A DNA stretch of 64,000 bases from JBGPGW01 sp046349515 (GTDB lineage: Bacteria; Pseudomonadota; Alphaproteobacteria; CADEGL01): assembly GCA_046349515.1 (NCBI GenBank), contig JAXMCE010000005.1, positions 124,001 through 188,000 of the forward strand, read 5' to 3'. Positions 1-8,747 of this stretch are shown piece after piece; positions within the stretch are counted from its first letter, which is position 1, and each line of letters begins with the position of its first letter. The position numbers and the translations under genes were made by a program. The notes beneath the pieces were generated by a model, which ran no database searches, was not told where the DNA came from, and was given only the letters and a program-made list of their open reading frames with translations.

Positions 1-37
1 ACTGAACCGGTAGCGATTCGACCTTCGTCTGTGAACG

Positions 38-65
38 ACAGCGCGACCTTGTGTCGCGCTGTTTT
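38..65 (+). terminator. Rho-independent terminator at left edge
   Basis: A perfect 10-bp stem (38-47 with 53-62) with a five-base loop is followed by TTTT and a further T-rich stretch. It most likely ends a plus-strand gene that lies to the left of the window. No gene is visible in bases 1-147. Confidence 0.75.
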
Positions 66-147
66 CGTTCTGGGGCCTGTTCTAGTATGGCCGCGCGCAC
101 CGGCTGCGGCCGGTCCCATCGAGAACGATCGACCAACGGAGGGAAGG

Positions 148-618
148 ATGAAGCCCGAGTCCGACAGCAAGGCGAACTACCCGATGACGGCGGAAGGCAG
201 CGCCTACCCCGACCGTCGCGTATGGAAGATCGACGATCTCGAATTCACGCCGTTCAATCGCTACGGCAACGACGTCGTGAAACTGTTCTGGGCACCGCTC
301 ACCTTCGACCGCAAGACGGGGAAGGGGTGCTTTTTCATCCGCTTCCTTCCCGGCGGCACCTCGACGCCGCACGAGCATTTCGGGTTCGAGGAATTCTACG
401 TCATCGAAGGCAGCGTGATCGACCATGACGGGGTCGAATACAAGGCCGGTCATTTCGTGTCTTTGAAGCCGGGCTCGAAGCACTTCTCCCATTCGCCTGG
501 CGGCGCGCTCATGGTGGCGTGGCTCACAGACAACAATCGCGTGCTCGATGCGGGCGAGAAGATGTCTTGGGGCGCGCCGCAAGGTTGGGCGGCCGCGGCG
601 GTGAAGAAGGCGAGCTGA
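148..618 (+). CDS. Small cupin-domain protein
   Basis: A 156-residue single-domain cupin. Cupin motif 1 is visible as a Gly followed by HEH and then an EEFYVIEG segment, so the two His and the Glu that normally bind a metal are present. A later KPGSKHFSH segment supplies the motif 2 His. The substrate is unknown; relatives include ChrR-like anti-sigma domains and small dioxygenases. The ATG at 148 was chosen because GGAGGGAAGG lies directly in front of it. An earlier in-frame start at 31 overlaps the terminator hairpin and would add a non-conserved leader. It is followed 47 bases later by an SDR gene on the same strand, so the two may be co-transcribed. Confidence 0.8.
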   Translation: MKPESDSKANYPMTAEGSAYPDRRVWKIDDLEFTPFNRYGNDVVKLFWAPLTFDRKTGKGCFFIRFLPGGTSTPHEHFGFEEFYVIEGSVIDHDGVEYKAGHFVSLKPGSKHFSHSPGGALMVAWLTDNNRVLDAGEKMSWGAPQGWAAAAVKKAS

Positions 619-665
619 CCTCCGTCCGGGCGTCCGAGGTTCCCGCGAGCCGCGAGGTCCTTGCC

Positions 666-1391
666 GTGTCCAGCGATGCGGTGCTGCCCGCGGCTGGCCG
701 GGTCGTCATGGTCTCGGGCGCCAATCGCGGCATCGGTTTGGCTGTCGCCCGCCGCCTCCATGCCGACGGCTATACATTGAGTCTCGGGGCGAGGAACGTT
801 GCGGCCCTTGCGCGGGCCGTGGGCTCGCTCGGCGGGGAGCGCGTTTTGTGCTGTCGCTACGATGCCGACGACCGGGCCTCGGCGTCGGCCTGGGTCGATG
901 CGACGGTCGCGCGCTTCGGCCGGATCGATGCGCTGGTCAACAATGCTGGCATCTTGCGCCGCTTTCCGCCCGATCAGCCGGACGAGGCGGCGCTCGACGA
1001 CATGTGGACCGTCAACGTCAAGGCGCCGTATCGCCTGACCGCGGCGGCATTGCCTCTTTTGCGCAAGACCGGGTCGGGACGGATCGTCAATGTGGTCTCG
1101 ACCGTCGGGCTTCGCTACAAGGGGGGCGTGCCCGGCTACGCCCTGACCAAATTTGCCGCGATGGCGCTGACCCACGTGATCCGCTACGCCGGATGGAACG
1201 ATGGCGTGCGCGTGACCGCGCTCTGTCCCGGCGAGACGCGCACCGACATGACGGCCGGCATCGTCGCGACGGGGCACCCGGCGACCGAGCCCGAGACGCT
1301 GGCCGCGATCGTGAGCCTCGTGATCGCCCTTCCCAATGAGGCGTCGGTCGCCGCCCTTCCGATCAACTGCGTGCTGGAGAGCACGGTTTAG
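666..1391 (+). CDS. Short-chain dehydrogenase/reductase
   Basis: A classical SDR of about 241 residues. The N-terminal Rossmann motif reads SGANRGIG, the NNAG structural motif follows, and the catalytic set is a Ser in NVVSTVG and the YALTK Tyr/Lys pair. It should oxidise or reduce an alcohol/ketone with NAD(P); the substrate cannot be inferred. The start is uncertain: GTG 666 fits the usual distance to the nucleotide-binding loop, while ATG 708 would begin immediately before the glycine motif and is probably too late. It lies between a cupin and a methyltransferase on the same strand, with a 15-base gap to the latter. Confidence 0.85.
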   Translation: MSSDAVLPAAGRVVMVSGANRGIGLAVARRLHADGYTLSLGARNVAALARAVGSLGGERVLCCRYDADDRASASAWVDATVARFGRIDALVNNAGILRRFPPDQPDEAALDDMWTVNVKAPYRLTAAALPLLRKTGSGRIVNVVSTVGLRYKGGVPGYALTKFAAMALTHVIRYAGWNDGVRVTALCPGETRTDMTAGIVATGHPATEPETLAAIVSLVIALPNEASVAALPINCVLESTV

Positions 1392-1406
1392 GAGCCGTCC
1401 ATCGGT

Positions 1407-2243
1407 ATGGCCGAGGAATCAAGCGCCCTCAAATCGGTGAAGCTCTACTTCCAGGTCGAGCGGATCTTCAATGAGCTGCGGGCGCGCGGCATCGCCGACA
1501 CGAGTCCGATTCGGGTCGAGGACATCATCGCGTTCGACCAGTACCACTACCTCGGGACCGAGACGATCGACGAGGCGATCCGAACGCTCGGCATCGGGCC
1601 CGAGCGGCACGTCCTTGATATCGGTGCCGGCATCGGCGGACCTGCGCGCTACCTGGCCGCGCGGGCGAAGTGCCGCGTCACCGCGGTCGAGCTTCAGTCG
1701 GCCCTCCACAAGACGGCGGTGACGCTCACGAAGCGCTGCGGCCTCGCGAAGCTGGTGCGGCACGTCAACGGCGACGTGCTCACGGTGCCGCTCGAGGCCC
1801 AGGGATTCGACGCCATGGTGAGCTGGCTTCTCTTCCTCCACATCGCCGAGCGTGTGCCATTGCTCACGCGGGTGCGCGCGGCGCTCAAGCCCGGCGCCCG
1901 CGTCTATGTCGAGGATTTCTTCGAGCGGGGACCGTTGACCGAAGCGGAGTGGGCCGACTTCCGCGACCAGGTTTACGCGCGGTGCTTGCCGCGTCTCAAG
2001 GAATGGTCCGCGCATTTCCGTGAGGCCGGCTTCGTCGATGTCGAGGTCATCGACATGACGGGCCGCTGGCATCCGTTCGTGAACGAGCGGATGGAGGCGT
2101 TCCGCAAGGCGCGGGAGCGGAATGTCGCCATCCACGGCAAGGCCGTCGTCGACAGCCTGGACGAGTTCTACACGACCATGGACCGCCTTTTCGCGGGCGG
2201 GCATCTCGGCGGCATCCGGGTCATCGCGCGCAATCCGGGCTGA
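1407..2243 (+). CDS. Class I SAM-dependent methyltransferase
   Basis: A 278-residue protein with motif I VLDIGAGIGGPARYL, an acidic motif II around VTAVELQ, and a post-core segment (GARVYVEDFFERG) typical of the UbiE/sarcosine-dimethylglycine methyltransferase superfamily. The N-terminal roughly 60 residues are helical and resemble the lid of small-molecule N- or C-methyltransferases. The methyl acceptor is not identifiable. It is downstream of the SDR in a likely three-gene transcript with the cupin, which suggests modification of one small metabolite. AGGAG lies 13 bases before the ATG, rather far. Confidence 0.8.
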   Translation: MAEESSALKSVKLYFQVERIFNELRARGIADTSPIRVEDIIAFDQYHYLGTETIDEAIRTLGIGPERHVLDIGAGIGGPARYLAARAKCRVTAVELQSALHKTAVTLTKRCGLAKLVRHVNGDVLTVPLEAQGFDAMVSWLLFLHIAERVPLLTRVRAALKPGARVYVEDFFERGPLTEAEWADFRDQVYARCLPRLKEWSAHFREAGFVDVEVIDMTGRWHPFVNERMEAFRKARERNVAIHGKAVVDSLDEFYTTMDRLFAGGHLGGIRVIARNPG

Positions 2244-2279
2244 GCGAAGCCGCCGCGTCGATCAAAGCTCTGCGTCTCG

Positions 2280-3314
2280 TCAGATCTTGGTTGCGCGGTC
2301 GGCCGCGGCAGGCTCGCGGCCGGTTGATGGCGCTTCGTCGAGGCCCACCGTCGTGCGGATGACATAGAGCGGGCGACCCTTCACCTCGCTGAAGATCCGG
2401 CCGATGTAGTCGCCGAGGATGCCGAGCGTCAGCAGCTGCACGCCGCCGAGGAACAGGGTCGTCATGATGATCGATTCATAGCCAGGCACGTCGATGCCAT
2501 AGATGAGCGTGCGCAGGAGCCGGAACACGATGTAGAGGAAGGCAAGGCCCGAGACGACGGCGCCCACGAACGTCCACACGCGCAGGGGGAAGTTCGAGAA
2601 GGCGGTGAGGCCGTCGACGCCCAGCTGGAACAGCCCCCAGAGCGGCCACTTGCTCTGCCCCTCGTGACGGGCGGCCTCTTCGTACGGGATGCCTGTCTGC
2701 CGGAAGCCGACCCAGCTGTAGATGCCCTTCATGAACCGGGTCCGTTCGGGCATGCCGTTGATGACGTCGACGACCTTGCGGTCGAGGAGCCGGAAGTCGC
2801 CCGTCCCGCGCGGCAGCGGCACCTCCGAGAGGCGGTCGAACATGGCGTAGAACAGGCGCGACAGCACGCGGGCGAGCCGCGTCTGATCGGTGCGGGCGAT
2901 GCGCACCGCATAGACGACCTCGTATCCCTCGCGCCATTTCTCGATCATGGCGGGGATCGTCTCGGGCGGATGCTGGAGATCGGCGTCGATCATGATGACC
3001 GCATCGCCGGACGCCTTGGCGAGCCCGGCGCTCAGTGCCCGCTCCTTGCCGAAGTTCCGCGACAGATCGATGATCTTGATGGCCGGTTTGCCGCGATGGG
3101 CCGCCATCAGGCGATCGAACGTGTCATCGGCGCTGCCGTCGTTGACCGCGACCACCTCCCACGCGATGCCGAGACCGTCGAGGATCGGCACGAGCCTCGC
3201 GAAAAGCGCCGGGATATTGGTCGCTTCGTTGTAGAACGGCACCACGATCGAAAGCTGCGCGCGCTCGGCGCGTGCGAGCGTGCTCGCGCGTTCGGCCTCG
3301 GGAATCAGCCGCAT
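2280..3314 (-). CDS. GtrB/DPM1-like family 2 glycosyltransferase
   Basis: This 344-residue protein starts with a GT2 domain (SIVVPFYNEATNI) and has the metal-binding signature DADLQHPPE. Two hydrophobic segments lie at the C-terminus (around FVGAVVSGLAFLYIVF and LFLGGVQLLTLGILG). This is the architecture of polyprenyl-phosphate glycosyltransferases such as GtrB and ArnC, which transfer a sugar from a nucleotide to undecaprenyl phosphate on the cytoplasmic face. It is divergent from a ChbG-type polysaccharide deacetylase, a pairing common in lipid or O-antigen sugar modification. No GtrA flippase or GtrC transferase is visible nearby. Confidence 0.88.
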   Translation of the reverse strand: MRLIPEAERASTLARAERAQLSIVVPFYNEATNIPALFARLVPILDGLGIAWEVVAVNDGSADDTFDRLMAAHRGKPAIKIIDLSRNFGKERALSAGLAKASGDAVIMIDADLQHPPETIPAMIEKWREGYEVVYAVRIARTDQTRLARVLSRLFYAMFDRLSEVPLPRGTGDFRLLDRKVVDVINGMPERTRFMKGIYSWVGFRQTGIPYEEAARHEGQSKWPLWGLFQLGVDGLTAFSNFPLRVWTFVGAVVSGLAFLYIVFRLLRTLIYGIDVPGYESIIMTTLFLGGVQLLTLGILGDYIGRIFSEVKGRPLYVIRTTVGLDEAPSTGREPAAADRATKI

Positions 3315-3474
3315 GGCGAAGGCGCAGGGAAAGGGCTATGTATCATGGGTCGGCTGATGGTTGGATCGGATCGGGCCATTGGCTCGGCGGGCATTCTCGC
3401 TTACCGCCGCGCTCAGCACCACGGAGAGCCGTTATAAGCCAAGGTCGCGTCGGGACGAAAGGGTGGGAGCAGCC

Positions 3475-4371
3475 TTGAGCCTGGAGCGAGTCTTACTCGA
3501 CGGGCGGGATCGCCCGGCGCGGATTCCCGTCGTGCTCTGCGCCGACGACTATGGGCTGGCACCGGGGGTCAGCGCGGCCATTCGCGAGCTCTTGGGCCTG
3601 GGCAGGCTGTCGGCGACGAGCTGCATGAGCCTGTCGCCCCATTGGCCCACGGAAGGGCCCGCCCTCGCGCCCTACCGCGAACAGGCGGATCTTGGCCTCC
3701 ACCTCACCCTGACTGATCATGCGCCGCTTGGCCCGATGCCTGCCCTCGCGCCGGCCGGCCGCTTGCCGCCTCTCTCGCGGCTCATGGCGCGAAGCTTTCT
3801 CGGAGGCTTGGAGAGGAGCGAGGTCGAAGCCGAGATCGACCGACAGATCGATCGCTTCGAGGCGGTCATCGGAGCGGAACCCGCTTTTCTCGACGGCCAC
3901 CAGCACGTCCATGTGCTTCCCGTCATACGTGACATCGTCCTCGATCGTTGTAAGGGGCGGCTCGCGCGCAGGAAGCCCTATCTCAGGACTTGCGTCGAAT
4001 CCGCCGGCGCCATCCTTGCGCGAGGGATCGCGCCGATCCGTGCCTTGATCATCAGCGTGCTCGCCAGCCGTCTCGATCGGTCGGTTCGGGAAGCGGGTTT
4101 GCGCGCGAACAGCGTGTTTCGGGGCGTTCGGTCCTTCGGGCCCGATGAGCGCTACGGAGAGATCTTCCCGCGTTATCTCGCGAAGCCCATACCCCAGATG
4201 CTGATCGCCTGCCATCCGGGCCGGGTCGACGGGCACCTCGCAGCAGTCGACCCCGTCACCGCGCCGCGCGAGGACGAGCTCGACTATTTCCTCGGCGACA
4301 GATTCCCGCGCGATCTCGAAGCGGCGGGGGTCACTCTCGCGCGCCTGGGCGCGCCGGGGCGGGCGGGCTAG
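3475..4371 (+). CDS. ChbG/HpnK-family (YdjC) carbohydrate deacetylase
   Basis: This is a YdjC/ChbG-fold amidohydrolase. The N-terminal CADDYGLAPG motif carries the catalytic/metal Asp pair, GLHLTL supplies a conserved His, and DGHQHVHV gives the later metal His pair. Family members remove N-acetyl groups from amino sugars. Despite the hopanoid cluster elsewhere, the N-terminal motif and the GtrB-like neighbour fit a general ChbG enzyme better than HpnK. The start is uncertain: TTG 3475 (298 residues) has GGGAG upstream, and GTG 3463 and ATG 3361 are alternatives. The next gene begins four bases after the stop, implying co-transcription. Confidence 0.8.
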   Translation: MSLERVLLDGRDRPARIPVVLCADDYGLAPGVSAAIRELLGLGRLSATSCMSLSPHWPTEGPALAPYREQADLGLHLTLTDHAPLGPMPALAPAGRLPPLSRLMARSFLGGLERSEVEAEIDRQIDRFEAVIGAEPAFLDGHQHVHVLPVIRDIVLDRCKGRLARRKPYLRTCVESAGAILARGIAPIRALIISVLASRLDRSVREAGLRANSVFRGVRSFGPDERYGEIFPRYLAKPIPQMLIACHPGRVDGHLAAVDPVTAPREDELDYFLGDRFPRDLEAAGVTLARLGAPGRAG

Positions 4372-4374
4372 GCC

Positions 4375-6834
4375 GTGGAAGACGTCGCCCTCACCATCGT
4401 CGCGCTGACTGTTCTCCTCGGGCTCGCGAGCCTTCTCGTTCCGCTCTCAAATCGTCTTCGCGTGCCGCATGCGGTGCTCTTGGCCGCTCTCGGCATCGCG
4501 CTCGGCCTCGCGGCAGTCGCCACGCGCGACAGCGCCATGGTCGCGACGCCGGGGGGATTGCTCCTCGCATACCAGACATTCCATTTCAACGCGGAGGCGC
4601 TGCTCTTCGTCTTCCTGCCGCCGCTTTTGTTCACGGCCGGCCTCGGAATCGACATCAGGCGCCTTTTCGATGAGTTCGCGGCCGTTCTCATGCTTGCGGT
4701 CGTGGCCGTGCTCGTCTGCACGGCGGTGGTCGGCTCGGCGCTCGGCCTTGTCGGCCAGCAAGGCTGGCTCGTGTGCTTCCTTCTGGGGGCGATGGTCGCG
4801 ACGACGGATCCGGCGGCCGTCGTCGCGGTCTTCCGCGATCTCGGCGCTCCACGGCGTCTCACCATCCTTGTGCAAGGCGAGAGCCTCTTCAACGACGCCG
4901 CGGCCATCGCAATCTTCGGGATCCTGCTCGACGTCATAGCGAGCCAGCAGTCCGCGAGCATTTGGGATGGAGTCTGGAATTTCCTCCACGACTTCATCGG
5001 GGGCGTCGTCTTGGGCTACGTCATGGCGCGCGGGGCGTTCTGGCTGATGCGCAACCTTGGCGGTTCGCTCGTCGCGGAGATCACCATCACGATCGTGCTG
5101 GCTTACCTGGCCTTCACGATCGGCGAGCAGTATCTCGACGTGTCCGGAATCGTCGCGGTCGCGGTCGCCTCCTTGACCGTCGCGGCCTATGGACCGGTCC
5201 GCCTCTCGCCCCGGCACTGGAAGACATTGGTCGAGGTCTGGCATCACCTCGAATTCTGGGCCAACTCGCTGATCTTCATGCTCGCGGCGATGTTGGCCGC
5301 GCGCCTCCTGTCCGAAGCCGATTGGGACGACCTCCTGTTTCTCGCGGTGCTTGTCATCAGTGCCATCGCGGCGCGGGCGCTCGTCCTCTACGGGATGCTG
5401 CCGGGCCTGGCCGCCTTGAAGCTCGTCCAGCCCGTCGATCGCCACTACAAGGCGGTCATCCTGTGGGGCGGGCTGCGGGGGGCGGTCACCCTGGTGCTGG
5501 CGCTTTCCATCGGCGAGAACGAGCACCTGTCCGCCGAGAGCCGGCACTTCGTGGCCGTGCTGGCGACGGGCTTCGTTCTGTTCACCTTGTTCGTGAGCGC
5601 GACGACCCTTCGGCCCCTGCTGAGGCTGCTGGGCCTCGATCGCCTGGGGCCGGTCGAACTCGCGCTGCGCCAGCGCGTCATGGAGCTCACGCGCGTCAGC
5701 GTCCGGACCGAGATGGAGGCTTTCGCCCGCGAGAGCAATCTCGACCCGCGGTTCGTGCATGCGCTCACCGCGATCGAGACCCCGCGGGATGGCGTGTCAT
5801 ACGACCTCACGCCGGCCGAGCGTCTTCAGGTCGGCCTTCTCACCCTCGCCACGCGGGAGAAGGCGCTCTACTTCGATCGAGTGGTCGAGCGGACCGCATC
5901 GAAGCGGCTCGTCGCCATTCTCGTTGCCGCAGCGGATCGCTTGATTGACCGGGTCAAGACCGGCGGCGTCGGCGGCTACGAGCGCGGCGCCCAGGACCTG
6001 ATTGGATTTTCGCGTGGCTTTCGGTTTGCCCATTGGCTCCAGCGCCGCTTCGGCTTGAGCCAGGCGCTGGCTCGACAGATCGCCGACCGCTTCGAGATCC
6101 TGCTGATCAACCAGCTCGCGTTGCGCGAGCTCGACAAGATCAACTCGAGGTCCATTCGCGTTCTTCTCGGCGACGATACGAGTGCCGCGCTCGGCGAGCT
6201 CCTGGTGGCTCGGACCGAGGCGGTCAGGGATGCGCTGTCGGCGATCGAGCTTCAATATCCGCGCTACGCCGAAGCGCTCCGCACCCAATATGTCGCCCGG
6301 GCCGCGCTGCGCCTCGAGGAGGCTGACTACGAGCAGAAGTTGAGCGACGCGCTCATCAGCCCGGAGGTCTACGCCGATCTCCAGGGCGACCTCATGCGGC
6401 GGCGCCAGGACATCGACCGGCGCACGCCGCTCGACCTCGGCCTGAGGCTTGCGGAGATGGTGCGTCGCGTCCCGATGTTCGCCGATCTCTCGGCCGATGC
6501 GATGACGGCCTTCGGCCGGATGCTGCGGCCGCGCCTGGCCTTTCCCGGTGAGCGCATCATCCGCAAGGGCGACCGAGGCGACGCGATGTTCTTCATCACG
6601 GGCGGCGATGTCGAGGTTCAGACCACAGGCGGGCCGGTTCGCTTGAGCGACGGCGACTTCTTCGGGGAGCTTGCCTTGCTCACGCGCGAGCGCCGGAACG
6701 CCGATGTCTTCGCGGTCGGCTTCTGCCACCTCTTGACGCTCGACGCGGCAGATTTCGGTCGTCTCCTCGACGACCATCCGACGTTACGGGCGGCGATCGA
6801 GGAGGCCGCGCGCCGGAGATTGGCGCCGGCATGA
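4375..6834 (+). CDS. CPA1 Na+/H+ antiporter with C-terminal cyclic-nucleotide-binding domain
   Basis: An 819-residue protein. Residues about 1-420 are a CPA1 (NhaP) transporter with roughly 12 membrane segments and the GESLFND motif, whose Asn-Asp pair is typical of electroneutral exchangers. Residues about 430-690 are a helical cytoplasmic region. The last roughly 120 residues form a cyclic-nucleotide-binding fold, seen in FPGERIIRKGDRGD and the phosphate-cassette-like FFGELALL followed by RNADV. The cassette lacks the usual RxA pair of strong cAMP binders, so ligand control is plausible but unproven. GTG start, 3 bases after the deacetylase stop. Confidence 0.88.
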   Translation: MEDVALTIVALTVLLGLASLLVPLSNRLRVPHAVLLAALGIALGLAAVATRDSAMVATPGGLLLAYQTFHFNAEALLFVFLPPLLFTAGLGIDIRRLFDEFAAVLMLAVVAVLVCTAVVGSALGLVGQQGWLVCFLLGAMVATTDPAAVVAVFRDLGAPRRLTILVQGESLFNDAAAIAIFGILLDVIASQQSASIWDGVWNFLHDFIGGVVLGYVMARGAFWLMRNLGGSLVAEITITIVLAYLAFTIGEQYLDVSGIVAVAVASLTVAAYGPVRLSPRHWKTLVEVWHHLEFWANSLIFMLAAMLAARLLSEADWDDLLFLAVLVISAIAARALVLYGMLPGLAALKLVQPVDRHYKAVILWGGLRGAVTLVLALSIGENEHLSAESRHFVAVLATGFVLFTLFVSATTLRPLLRLLGLDRLGPVELALRQRVMELTRVSVRTEMEAFARESNLDPRFVHALTAIETPRDGVSYDLTPAERLQVGLLTLATREKALYFDRVVERTASKRLVAILVAAADRLIDRVKTGGVGGYERGAQDLIGFSRGFRFAHWLQRRFGLSQALARQIADRFEILLINQLALRELDKINSRSIRVLLGDDTSAALGELLVARTEAVRDALSAIELQYPRYAEALRTQYVARAALRLEEADYEQKLSDALISPEVYADLQGDLMRRRQDIDRRTPLDLGLRLAEMVRRVPMFADLSADAMTAFGRMLRPRLAFPGERIIRKGDRGDAMFFITGGDVEVQTTGGPVRLSDGDFFGELALLTRERRNADVFAVGFCHLLTLDAADFGRLLDDHPTLRAAIEEAARRRLAPA

Positions 6835-6850
6835 CCGTGCGGGTATCCGA

Positions 6851-7195
6851 CTAATGGCTGGAGCGGCGGATGATGGTATCGGCCAAGCCCGTCGCATAGT
6901 CCACGCCGGCTTTTGTCAGCAACACCCCGTGTTCCGGCGACGAGCGGACCAGGCCTTTCCGGTCGAGCGCCATCCAGACGGCCTGGTTGTGCAAGCCCGT
7001 GGCATCGTGTGCCATCACGAGCGACGGGCCGATGTGGAAATGGTCGCCATGGGCGTGGGGCAGGTGGTTGATCACGACCTCGCCCGTCTCGCCGAGCGGG
7101 GTCGCGAAGCCCGGCGTGCGGGCGATCTCCTGGAGGAGGGTGAGGGTCTTCAGCTGAAGCGCGTTGAGCTTCAAGGGATTGGTCCGTGGCGGCAT
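6851..7195 (-). CDS. Conserved-looking hypothetical protein with His-rich motif
   Basis: A 114-residue soluble protein I do not recognise. The N-terminal half looks like a small helix-turn-helix or winged-helix unit (LNALQLKTLTLLQEIAR). It is followed by a His-rich stretch HAHGDHFHIG that could bind a metal. It converges with the antiporter gene, with 16 bases between the stops. Its start is 153 bases from a divergent lytic transglycosylase gene, so the two may share a regulatory region. Confidence 0.6.
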   Translation of the reverse strand: MPPRTNPLKLNALQLKTLTLLQEIARTPGFATPLGETGEVVINHLPHAHGDHFHIGPSLVMAHDATGLHNQAVWMALDRKGLVRSSPEHGVLLTKAGVDYATGLADTIIRRSSH

Positions 7196-7298
7196 GGGCC
7201 CGTCCTTCTCTCATTCGGCCGTGCCGGCCGGAATGTGCTCAGGGTTAACAGAGGGTTTACGGCGAGACAAGCGAAGGGCGCACCGGCGCGGGCGGGAT

Positions 7299-7313
7299 TG
7301 GCACGGCCTTTGC
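7299..7313 (+). promoter_or_regulatory. Sigma-54 (RpoN) promoter
   Basis: The bases TGGCAC, five spacer bases and TTGC match the -24/-12 consensus with exact spacing; the flanking T at 7298 and G after TGGCAC also agree. The ATG at 7349 is 35 bases past the -12 element. No enhancer-binding-protein site or RpoN activator gene was identified in the window. Confidence 0.75.
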
Positions 7314-7348
7314 GATGATGGGAGCCGAAATCGATCAGGAATGCGAGC

Positions 7349-8173
7349 ATGAGCCTGAATCCTCAACTGTCATCGGTCTCGAACAATCGCGCGGCGCCCG
7401 AAGTGACGAGCGCCGTCCAGGCAGCAAGTGCCCAGACGGGGGTAAAGTTTTCCTACCTCATGGCCCAGGCCTCCCTCGAGAGCGGCTACCGCCCCGATGC
7501 CAAGGCGCCCAACAGCTCCGCGGCCGGGCTCTACCAGTTCATCAAGAGCACCTGGCTCGAGATGGTGCGCGTCCATGGCGCCAAGTACGGGCTCGGGCAG
7601 TATGCGAAGGCGCTTGAGAACGGCACCGCCGACGCCAAGACCCAGCAGCAGATCCTCGATCTCCGGAATGATCCCAAGCTCTCGGCCTCCATGGCCGGAG
7701 AGTATGCGCGCAGCAACAAGGAACACCTGGAGAAGACGGTCGGCGGGAAGATCGGCGACACGGAACTCTACCTGGCCCACTTCCTGGGACCCTCGGGCGC
7801 CGAGCGCTTCCTCCGGGGCATGCGCAGCAATTCGGCCCAGCCCGCTGCGGACGCCTTCCCGGACGCCGCGCAGGCGAACAAGCGAATCTTCTTCGACAAC
7901 GGCCGCGCGCGGTCCTACGCCGAAGTGCGGCAGATCTTCGCGAACAAGATCGACGGCCTCAACAACGTCGCGTCTCCGGCCCTGCCGCCCCCACCGCCGC
8001 CGCGAATCGCCTTCGTGCCGGATTTCTCGTCCTCCCCCACCTCCATGCCCCAGATCAAGCTGGTCGGCGCGGGCGGCACGACCCCCAAATTGGCTCCGGC
8101 GACCGAGCTCATGCTCATGAACCTGAAGGAGCAGAGCCTGTTCGGCCAGCGGCACACGCCGCCGCTCATCTGA
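7349..8173 (+). CDS. Soluble lytic transglycosylase-like (SLT) protein
   Basis: A 274-residue protein with an SLT/goose-lysozyme-like domain. The catalytic Glu is in AQASLESGY, followed by the family motifs SSAAGLYQFIKSTW and a later YLAHFLG segment. Such enzymes cleave peptidoglycan glycan strands with 1,6-anhydro ring formation. There is no obvious signal peptide, as in rod- or flagellum-associated enzymes exported by a dedicated route. A Pro-rich segment lies near residue 210 and a low-complexity tail follows. The sigma-54 promoter in front suggests flagellar or envelope-remodelling expression. AGGAA precedes the ATG. Confidence 0.82.
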   Translation: MSLNPQLSSVSNNRAAPEVTSAVQAASAQTGVKFSYLMAQASLESGYRPDAKAPNSSAAGLYQFIKSTWLEMVRVHGAKYGLGQYAKALENGTADAKTQQQILDLRNDPKLSASMAGEYARSNKEHLEKTVGGKIGDTELYLAHFLGPSGAERFLRGMRSNSAQPAADAFPDAAQANKRIFFDNGRARSYAEVRQIFANKIDGLNNVASPALPPPPPPRIAFVPDFSSSPTSMPQIKLVGAGGTTPKLAPATELMLMNLKEQSLFGQRHTPPLI

Positions 8174-8265
8174 TAGGCCGCGCGACACGCCTCGAGGCAT
8201 GACGGTCTCGGGCCCTTGTGGCAGAGTGCCGTCCGTCCTCGTCACTATCGTCTGATCGCCCGTTC

Positions 8266-8664
8266 ATGTCCGTAGACGACAGCTCTGTCCCCGAGCGCCG
8301 CTCGATCTGGTCCGCCATGCGGCGCGGCTTCGGGAAGCGATGTCCGTGTTGCGGGGCGGGCGCGATCTTCAAGGGTTATACGGCGGTCCACGCGCATTGC
8401 GGGACCTGCCGACTCGCCCTTCACCATCAGCGCGCGGACGATGCGCCGCCCTATTTCACCGTCCTCGTCGTCGGACACATCATCGTTCCATTGAGCCTCG
8501 TCGCGGAGCAGTTGTTCGAGCCGCCGGTCTGGCTGCAACTGGCGCTCTGGCTGCCCCTGACGCTCGTCGCTTCGCTCGCGCTTCTGCCGCGAATCAAAGG
8601 GGCATTGATCGGCCTCCAATGGGCCAATGGCATGCACGGATTCGGCGGGCGGGACGCGGACTAG
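8266..8664 (+). CDS. DUF983 family membrane protein
   Basis: A 132-residue protein with the DUF983 pattern. An N-terminal RGFGKRCPCCGAG zinc-ribbon-like motif is followed by a second CGTC pair, then two hydrophobic segments (around YFTVLVVGHIIVPLSL and WLQLALWLPLTLVASLALL). DUF983 proteins are common near cytochrome oxidase assembly genes in Alphaproteobacteria, but no such genes are adjacent here and the role is unknown. ATG 8266 is preferred; an in-frame GTG at 8218 would add 16 unconserved residues. Confidence 0.82.
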   Translation: MSVDDSSVPERRSIWSAMRRGFGKRCPCCGAGAIFKGYTAVHAHCGTCRLALHHQRADDAPPYFTVLVVGHIIVPLSLVAEQLFEPPVWLQLALWLPLTLVASLALLPRIKGALIGLQWANGMHGFGGRDAD

Positions 8665-8747
8665 GCCGATTTCAGATTGCGTCGCCCCGGTCGGAAAAGA
8701 GGAATGACGGCGCGCGTGAACAGCCGTTCGATGCCGAAAGAGTCCGC

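Noticed and set aside
3475..4371. Assignment of the ChbG-family gene as hpnK
   Set aside because: The N-terminal motif and the GtrB-like neighbour do not match HpnK, and it is 30 kb from the hpn genes.
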